The notes under the pieces are model-generated. The model did not search any database. It was given only the letters and a program-made list of their open reading frames with translations, and was not told where the DNA came from. 64,000 nt of DNA, from assembly GCA_963790325.1 (NCBI GenBank), contig CAWBNY010000003.1:620001-684000 (forward strand), read 5' to 3'. Position 1 is the stretch's first letter; every line of letters starts with the position of its first letter. Positions 34,226-43,200 of this stretch are shown here, piece by piece. The DNA is from JAXDMK01 sp963790325 (GTDB lineage Bacteria; Actinomycetota; Acidimicrobiia; Acidimicrobiales; AC-14). The position numbers were made by a program, and so were the translations under genes.

Positions 34226-37200
34226 TCACGTCCTCGGGAAGTACGACCGGCCCCGGCGTGGGCGAGGGCTGGAAACCCTTCTGACCAGGCATTTCGCCGT
34301 CAGTGGCGGTGAACGGGAGGTCCCGCTCGCCAGCGGTGGCGGCGAGGCCGATCCGGGGGGCGATGGTGCGGTCGGAGTGTTGGAAGGCGTTGGAGCCGGG
34401 GGTCCGGCGACGGCGCCCGCAGGCGAGCAGCAGGGCGCCCAGGAGAAGGAGGGCGGCCGCCAGGCGAAGGAGCAGGGTGGCGTCGGCGCCGGTGCGGGCG
34501 AGCTCGCCGGTGGCGGCGGGGGGGGCGGAGGCGAGGACGTCGTGGACATCGCCGGGGGAACCGTCGTGGTGGGCGCCGGTCCCGGGAGCGCAGGCGCCCC
34601 CGGAGGCGGTGGAGTCGTCGACCCGGTGGCGCCCCCGGAGGCGGTGGAGTCGTCGACCGCGGTGGCGCAGCCGGAGGCGACGGAGCCGCCGGCGGCGGTG
34701 GACCGGCCGGAGGCGGTGGAGTGGTCGTGGGCCCGGGCGCAGCCGGAGGCGACGGAGTGGTCGGTGGCGACGGCGCAGCCGGAGGCGACGGAGGTGGGGT
34801 CGGCGGTGGCGCCGCCCGAGGCGAGGCCGTCGGCGGGGGTGTTGGAAGCCTCGGGGGTGGGGGTGTTGGAGGCCTGCTCTCCGCCGCCACCGCCGCCGGC
34901 GCCCAGGCCGTGGCCCGAGCCGGTGCCGGTGCCGCTTCCCGAGCCGCTGCCGGAGCCGGCAGTCGAGCCACCGCCGGAACCGGCGGCGACGCCGGCGCCG
35001 GACCCCCCGGTGCCGTTCGTCGCGCCGGTACCGGCGGTGCCCGATCCGGAGCCGGCCGTCCCGCCCCCGCCGGCCAGGCTCCCGGAAACCAGCTGCATTG
35101 CGATCTGCGGCTCCGACTCGTCCTCGACGGCGTCCGCCGAGGGGGCCGCGAGCAGGGTCGTTGCCGTCCCGAGGCCGACCGTGGCCGTCCCGAGGAGGGC
35201 GCTGTTGGAGGCCGTCGGAGAGGTGTTGGAAGCACCGGTGGCGCCGCTGGGGCCGCTGCTCCCGGACAGCGAGGCGGGGGCGGCGTCGGCGGTGGAGGTG
35301 GCGGCGCCGGTGCGACCCGAGTTGGTGGCGCTGACCCGGGCGGCCGCCGAGCCCGAGGCGCCGGAGGTGGCGGACGGGGCGGCGGTTACGACGGCGTCGC
35401 CGCCGGCACCGGCGTCGGCGTCGGCGAAGGCCACGGTGGAGCCGGGGAAGGTGACGACCCGGGCGCCGGCGGGCAGGGACCCGACCAGGGTGGCGGCACC
35501 GCCCAGGCCGGAGGCGGCCGCCGAGGGGCCGCCGCTGAGGGCGCCGTTGCCGCCGGAGACGGTGGCGCCGAGGGTGTTGGCCGCGTCGCCGGTGGCACCG
35601 GAGAGGGCGTCGGCGGCGCCGTCGGCGCCCGAGTTGGCGGTCGAGTCGGCTCCGCCGTCGGCGGAGGCGGGGCCGGTGGAGCCGGTGGCGCCGGAGGTTC
35701 CGGAGGTGCCGGCGGGCGCCACCGAGCCGACGAGGGCGCTGCCGCCGAGGCCGGAGCTCACGGCGGAGGCGGTGAGGGCGACGGGGCCGGTGGCGCCGCT
35801 GGCGCCGGAGTTGCCGGAGCGGGCGACGGGCGCCGAGGTGGCGGTGGAGGTGGCGGGGCCGGTGGCGCCGGAGTTGGTGGCGCTCGACTGGGAGGTGGCG
35901 CCGCCCGAGCGGCCGGAGGAGGCCCGGGGGGCGAGGGTGACTTCGCTGTCGCCGCCGGCGCCGCCCGGGGCGTCGGCGATGGCGATGGACGACCCGGCGA
36001 TGGTGGCCACGAGGGCGTCATCGGCGGTGCTGACGTCGGACGTGGCCTCGCCGCCGTCGGCGCTGGTGGCGGTGGAGGTGCCGCCGGGACCGGCCTCGCC
36101 ACCGGCGACGAGGGCGGCGATGGTGTTGGCCGCGGGGCCGCTCTCGCCCGAACGGGTGTCGGAACCGGCCCCGGCGCCGCTGTTGGCGAGGGAGTCGACC
36201 TCGCCGCCGGCGTCGGCGGAGCCGGTGCCCCCGGTGGGACCGGAGTCGCCCGAGCCGGCGGTGGTGTCGCCCACCAGGGCGGCGGCCAGGCCGAGGATGG
36301 CGGTGTTGGTGGCGGTGGCGGTGACGTCGGACCGGCCGGTGGGGCCGCTGACCCCGCTGGCGCCGGAGGCGGCGGTGGGGTTGGCGGTGGCGGTGCTGGT
36401 GGCGGGGCCGGTGGCGCCGGAGTTGGTGGCGCTCGACTGGGCGGTGGCGGGGCCGGAGTCGCCCGAGGTGGCGAGCGGGGCGGCGGTGACCGTGCCGTTG
36501 CCGCCGGCGCCCCCGCCGACGTCGCCGAGGGCTACCGACGATCCGGCCCGGGTGACGACGGTGGTCTCGCCCGCCCCGCCGGTGACGGTGCTGGTGGCGT
36601 CGCCGCCGGGGCCGCCGGCCACCGCGGTGCCGTTGCCGCCGGCGGCACCGGGGCCGCCGGTCGCCAGCAGGACCAGCTCGTTGGCTGCGGGGCCGCTGTC
36701 GCCGGAGTCGGCGTCGGCGTCGGAGTGGGCGCCGGTGTTGGCCGCGGACTCGCCCTCGCTGTCGCTGACAGCCGCCCCGGTGCCGCCCGTCCCGCCCGAG
36801 GAGCCCGAGCCGGTGCTGCCGGCGCCGGCCACGGCCGTGCCGAGGAGGGCGTTATTACTGGCGCCCACGGTGAGGGTGGCCGGGCCGGTGGCGCCGGACG
36901 CCCCCGAGTTGCCCGACGTGGCCGCCGGCGAGGTGGTGGCGGCGCTGGCTGCGGGGCCGGTGGCACCGGTGTTGGTGGCGCTCGACTGGCCGGTGGCCGC
37001 ACCCGTCGCCCCCGTCGTGGCGACCGGGTCGGCGTGGATGGTGCCCTCGCCGCCGCGACCGCCGGTGGCGTCGAGGGTGGCGATGGTGGAGCCGGCGGTG
37101 GTGACCACGGCGACGGGGCCGGTGGCGGCGGCGGCAGTGGCGGTGGCAGTCCCACCGGGGCCGGACAGGGCCCGGCTGGCGGTGGCGCCACCGGGTCCGC

Positions 37201-40200
37201 CGGGGCCGCCGCCGGCGGCCAGGACCAGGAGGTTGGCGGCCGGGCCGGAGTCGCCCGAGTCGGCGTCGGCGTCGCCGTGGGCCCCGGAGTTGCCGGCCGA
37301 GTCGGCCACCGCGTCGACCTCGGCGGAGCCGGTGCCGCCGGTGCCGCCCGAGTCGCCCGATCGGCTGTTGGAGCCGGTGACCAGGGCGCTCCCGAGGGCC
37401 GGGGCAGTGTTGGAAGCGGTGGCGTTGGACGTGACCGCCCCGGTGGCGCCGCTGGGGCCGGAGTTGCCGGAGGTGGCCGTCGGCGAGGCGGTGGCGGTGC
37501 TGGCCGCCGGGCCGGTGGCACCGGTGTTGGTGGCGCTCGACTGGGCGATAGCCGGGCCGCTGGCGCCGCTGGTGGCGACTGGGGCGGCGTGGATGGCGGC
37601 GTCGCCGCCCCGGCCGCCGCTGACGTCGGTGATGGCGATGGAGGACCCGCCGGTGGTGATGGCGGCGGTGGTGTCGGCGCCGGCGGTGACGTCGGCCGTG
37701 GCCGGCCCGCCCCCGCCCGAGGTCGAGCTGGAGGAGCCGCCGGGGCCGCCGCCGCCGAGGGCGACGCTCACGACGACGATCCGGTTGCCGGCGGGGCCGC
37801 TCTCCCCCGACCCGGCGTCGCTGGTGGCGGCCGCGCCCGAGTTGCCCATCGACTCGGCCTCGGCGTCGACGTCGACGTCGCCCGTGGCGCCGGTGGCACC
37901 CGAGTTGCCCGAGGCGGTGGTGGCGCCGGGGTCGTCGACCACGAGGGCGTCGCCCAGGAGGCTGGTGTTGACCGCGGTGCGGGCGGTGGTGACGGCGCCG
38001 GTGCCGCCCGAGGAGCCTGAGTTGCCGGACCCGCCCGCCGGGCTGGAGGTGGCGGTGCTGACGGCGGCGCCGGTGGCCCCGTCGTTGGTGGCACTGGTCT
38101 GGGCCACGGCGGCGCCGGTGGCGCCGGAGGTGGCGACCGGGGCCGCGCTCACGAGGAAGTCTCCGCCGTCGCCGCCGTCGGCCGAGGCCAGGGCCAGGCT
38201 CGAGCCGCCGGTGGTGTCGACCAAGACGGTGGCGGTGCCGCCGGTGACGGTGGACGTGGCCGCCCCGCCGTCGACCGAGGTGGCGGAGCCGCCGGTGCCG
38301 CCCTCGCCGCCGTCGGTGCCGAAGGTGAGTACGTCGATGTCGTTGGTGACGGCGCCCGAGCTGCCCGAGTCGGCCTCGGCGTACGACTCGGCGCCGGAGT
38401 TGGCGATGGACTCCGCCTCGCCGTCGACGTCGACCGGGCCGGTGGCGCCCGAGTCGCCCGAGTCGCCGGAGGCGATGGAGCCGTCGAGCGACGCCACCAG
38501 CGCCGTGCCGAAGAGGGCGGTGTTGGTCGCGGTGCGGGTGACGGAGACGGGGCCGGTGGCGCCGGTGGCCCCCGAGTCGCCCGAGCGACCGGTGGGCGAG
38601 GAGGCGGCCGAGCTGGCGGCGTCGCCGGTGGCGCCGGTGTTGGTGGCGCTCGACTGGGCGGTGGCGGCGCCGGTGCTGCCGGAGGTGGCCACGGGGGCGA
38701 GGGTGAGGACGGTGTCGCCGGCGTCGCCGCCGTCGGCCGTGGTGGTGGCAACCGACGCGCCGCCGGTGACGTATGACACGACGTCGCCGGTGCTGCCGGT
38801 GAGGGTGGCGGCGGCTGTCCCGCCGGGGCCGGAGGTGGCGGTGAGGTCGTCGCCGCCGTCGGCGCCCGAGCCGCCCACCGAGACGACACCGATGGTGTTG
38901 GTGGCGGTGCCGGAGTCGGCCGAGGTGGCGGCGGCGTGGGAGTCGGCGCCGGTGTTGGCGATGGACTCGGCCTCGCCGGCGACGTCGACCGAGCCGGTGG
39001 GGCCGGTGCTGCCGGTGTCGCCCGAGCCGATCTCGAGGGAGGCGCCGGGAACCGGGACCGGGACCACCAGGGCCGTCCCGAAGGGGGCGCTGTTGGTGGC
39101 GGTGGCGGTGTCGGTGGCGGCCCCGGTGGCGGTGCCGACGACCCCGGCCGTCCCGAAGATGCCGCTGTTGGTGGCCGAGGTGGTGGAGGTGGTGGCCCCG
39201 CTGGCGCCGGTGTCGCCCGAGTTGCCCGAGCGGCCGGTGGGCGACGAGGTGGCGTTGCTGGCCGCGTCGCCGGTGGTGCCGGTGTTGGTGGCGCTCGACT
39301 GGGCGACGGTGGCGCCGGTGTTGCCGGAGGTGGCCTCCGGGGCGGCGGTGACGAAGATGTCGCCCCCGTCGCCGCCGTCGGCGTTGACCGTGGCCAGCGA
39401 CGAACCGCCGGTGACCTCGGACACGACCAGGCCGGTGCCGCCGGTGAGGTCGAGGGTGGCGTCGCCGCCGGGGCCGGCGACCGCGGTGGCGCCGTCGCCG
39501 CCGTCGCCGCCGGGGCCGCCCACACCGATGAGCAGGAGGTTGTTGGCGGCGTCGCCGGAGCGGCCGGACCCGGCGTCGGCCTCGGAGCGGGCGCCGGTGT
39601 TGGCGACCGAGGCCGCCTCGCCGGCGACGACGACGTCGCCGGTGTCGCCCGAGGAGCCGCCCGAGCCGAGGGTGGCGCCGGAGCTGCCCGAGGTGGCGGA
39701 GGGGTCGGACGACGCCGAGCTGGCGGCGTCACCGGTGGCGCCCGAGTTGGTGGTGCTGGTGCGGGCGGCGGCCGAGCCGGAGTCGCCGGTGCGGGCGACG
39801 GGGCTGGCGGTCACGGAGACGTCGCCGCCGTCGCCGCCGGCCGCCGAGACGGTGGCGATGGAGGAGCCGCCGGTGGTGGTGGCGACCACGACGCCGGTGC
39901 CGCCGAGGACGGTCGTGGTGGCGTTGCCGCCGGCGGCGGCGGTGGCCACCGCGCCGTCGCCGCCGTCGCCACCGTCGCCACCGGCGCCGATGAGGGTGAC
40001 GGAGTTGGCGGCGGAGCCGGTGTCGCCCGAGCCCGAGCTCGAACCGGCGTCGGCCAGGGAACCGCTGTTGGCGTCGGACCCGACCTCGGCGGCGCCGGTG
40101 CTGGCGCCGGTGGAGCCGGAGTCGCCCGAGCCGCCGGAGCCGCCCGAGCCGGTGGCGGCCACGACCGCGGTGCCGAACAGGCCGGTGTTGGTGGCGGTGC

Positions 40201-43200
40201 GGGTGCTGGTGGAGTCGCCCGAGGCGGCAGTGGCGCCGGAGTTGCCGGACGTGGCGGAGGGCGCCGCCGAGGCGGAGCTGGCCGCGTCGCCGGTGGCGCC
40301 GGTGTTGGTGGCGCTGGCCTGAGCGGTGGACGAGCCGGAGGAGCCGCTGACGGCGACCGGGCTGGCGGTGAGGGTGACGTCGCCGCCGTCGCCGCCGCTC
40401 ACGTCGATGTTGGCCACGCTCGAGCCGCCGACCGTGGAGACGATGCTGGGGCCGGTGCCGGTGTTGGTGGTGGCGGCGGTGCCGGCGGCGCCCGTGGTGG
40501 CGGTTCCGGTGCCGCCGTCGCCGCCGTCGCCGCCGGTGGCGACGATCGTGATCTCGTTGGTGGCGTCGCCGGTGACGCCCGAGGTGGCGTCGGAGCCGGC
40601 GTGGGCGCCGGTGTTGGCCACCGAGGTGACGTCGGCGTCGGCGGTGGCCGCACCCGTGGTGCCGCTGCTGCCGGTGTCGCCGCTGCCGGTGCCGCCGCTG
40701 CCGGTGCCGAGCACCCCGTTCACCGTCGCCTGGATGACGAGGGCGGTGCCGAGGTCGGCGGTGTTGGTGGCCGAGATGTCGGAGGTGGACGAGCCGGACG
40801 GGCCGGTGTCGCCCGACCGACCGGAGCCGGCGACCGGGTTGGAGCTCGACGAGCTGCCGGCCGCACCGGTGCGACCGCTGTTGGTGGCGCTCACCTGGGC
40901 GGTGGCATCGCCGGAGTCGCCGGTGACGGCGGTCGGGTCGGACACGGCGGTGAAGGTGCCGCCGTCGCCACCCTCGCCGTCGGCGTCGGCGACGGAGGTG
41001 CCGGCGATCGTGGTGGCGGTGGTGGTGCCGGTGCCACCGATGGCGTGGGTGACGGGGGCGCCGGCGCCGGCGCTGGCTTCGGCCGATCCGCCCCGGCCGC
41101 CGTCGGTGGTGCGGGCCAGGCCGCCGGTGCGGTTGGCGGCGGTGCCGGTGTCGCCGGAGACGGTGTCGGCCGCGGCCCGGGCGCCGGTGTTGGCGGTGGA
41201 GTCGGCCAGGCCGTCGGCGTTGGCGGCACCGGTGTCGCCGGTGGTGCCGGAGGCGCCCGAGCCGGCCGTCCCGCCAACCGCGATCGCCGTGCCGAGGATG
41301 CCGTCGTTGGTGGCGGTGACGGTGCTGTCGGCGTTGCCGGTGGCGCCCGAGTTGCCCGAGTTGCCGGAGGTGGCGACCGGGTTGGAGGTGGACGAGCTGG
41401 TGGCGGGGCCGGTGGTGCCGGTGTTGGTGGCGCTGGCCTGGGCCGTGACGTCGCCCGAGTTGCCGGAGATCGCCGTCGGGCTGACCGTGGCAGAGACGTC
41501 GCCGCCGTCGCCGCCGCCGCCGTTGGCGATGGCCACCGACGACCCCCCGACCGCCGAGGCGTCGAGGGTGTCGAAGCTGCCGGCGATGGCGCTGGTGGCG
41601 GGGCCGGCGGTGGAGGAGGTGGCGGTGGCGTCGCCGCCGTCGCCGGCCGATCCACCGATGCCGATGATCGTGGTGTCGTTGCGGGCATCGCCGGTGCGGC
41701 CCGAGGTGGCGTTGGCGTCGGCGTTGGCGCCCGTGTTGGCCGTGGAGGGGGCGGTGCCGATGGCGTCGGCACCGCCGGTGACGCCGGTGTTGCCCGAACC
41801 GCCGGAGGTGGCGACGCCACCCAGGGCGGCTGCCGTCCCGAGGATCGACGAGTTGTCGGCGGTGGTGGTGCTCGAGGCGTTGCCCGTCGGGCCCGAGGTG
41901 CCGGAGTTGCCGGAGGTGGCGACCGGGTTGGAGGTGGACGAGCTGTTGGCGGCGCCGGTGGTGCCCGAGTTGTTGGCGCTCGACTGGGCCGAGGCGTTGC
42001 CCGAGTTGCCGGTGATGGCGATGGGGCTGACCGTCACGTCGATGGAGCCGGCGTCGCCGCCGCTGGCGTCGCCGGTGGCGACGGACGAGCCGCCCACCGT
42101 GCTGGCGGTGATGGCGGCCGAGTTGCCGGCGACCACGTTGGTGGCGGCGCCGGCCACGCCCGACGTGGCGGTGGCGGTGTTGCCGGTGGCGTCGGCGCCG
42201 TTTCCACCCAGGGCGGCCACGGTGGTGTTGTTGGTGGCGTCGCCGGTGTCGCCCGAGGTGGCGGTGGCGTTGGCGTGGGCACCGGTGTTGGCGACCGAGT
42301 CGGCGGTGCCGTCGGCGGTGGCACCGCCGGTGGTGCCGGTGCCGCCCGAGCTGCCCGAGCCGACCGGGCCGCCGACGGCAGCGGCCCCGCCGAGGACGGC
42401 GGAGTTGCCGGCGGTGGTGGTGCCGGTGGCGTTGCCGGTCGGGCCGGTGCTGCCCGACGTCCCCGTGGTGGCGATCGGGTTGGACGACGACGAGCTGGTG
42501 GCGGGACCGGTGGTGCCGGAGTTGGAGGCGCTCGACTGGGCCGAGGCGTTGCCGGTGTTGCCCGAGATGGCGGTCGGCCGGACGTCGACCTCGACGTCGC
42601 CGCCGTCGCCGCCGTTGCCGTTGGCGGTGGCGATCGACGAGCCGCCGACCACCTTGGCCGTGACCGGGGCGGTGCCGCCGCCGGTGACGGTCTGGTTGGC
42701 GGAGCCGGCCGTGCCGGACACGGCGGAGGCGTTGCCGCCGAGCCCGGCGTTGCCGCCGACGGCGCCGACGACCGTCGTGTTGGTGACGTCGCCGCTGTCG
42801 CCCGAGGTGGCGGTGGCAGTGGAGGAGGCGCCGGTGTTGGCGACGCTGCCGGCGTCACCGTCGGCGGTGGCGTTGCCGCTGCCGCCCGAGGTGCCGGAGG
42901 TGCCGGAGGTGACGGGGCCGCCGGCCGAGGTGGCGCGGCCGAGCAGGCCGTCGTTGGCGGCGGTGTTGGTGCCGGTGGCGTTGCCCGTGCCGCCGGTGGC
43001 ACCGGAGTTGCCCGAGGTCGCGATCGGGTTCGACGTCGAGCCACTGCTGGCGGCGCCCGTGATGCCCGAGTTGGTGGCGCTCGACTGGGCCGTGGCGTCG
43101 CCGGTGCCCCCGGTGCCGCCGCTGGTGGCGGTGGGCTTGACGGTGATGTCGACGTCGCCGCCGTCGCCGCCGCTGGCGTCGGCGATGGCGATGCTCGAGC

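Noticed and set aside
33264..40322. Very long open frames on the plus strand opposite the giant genes (also 6045-9752 and 21360-24971)
   Set aside because: They mirror the GCC/GGC-rich repeats of the minus-strand genes, have no signal peptide or ribosome site, and their products are Gly/Arg/Val/Asp artefacts of antisense codons.
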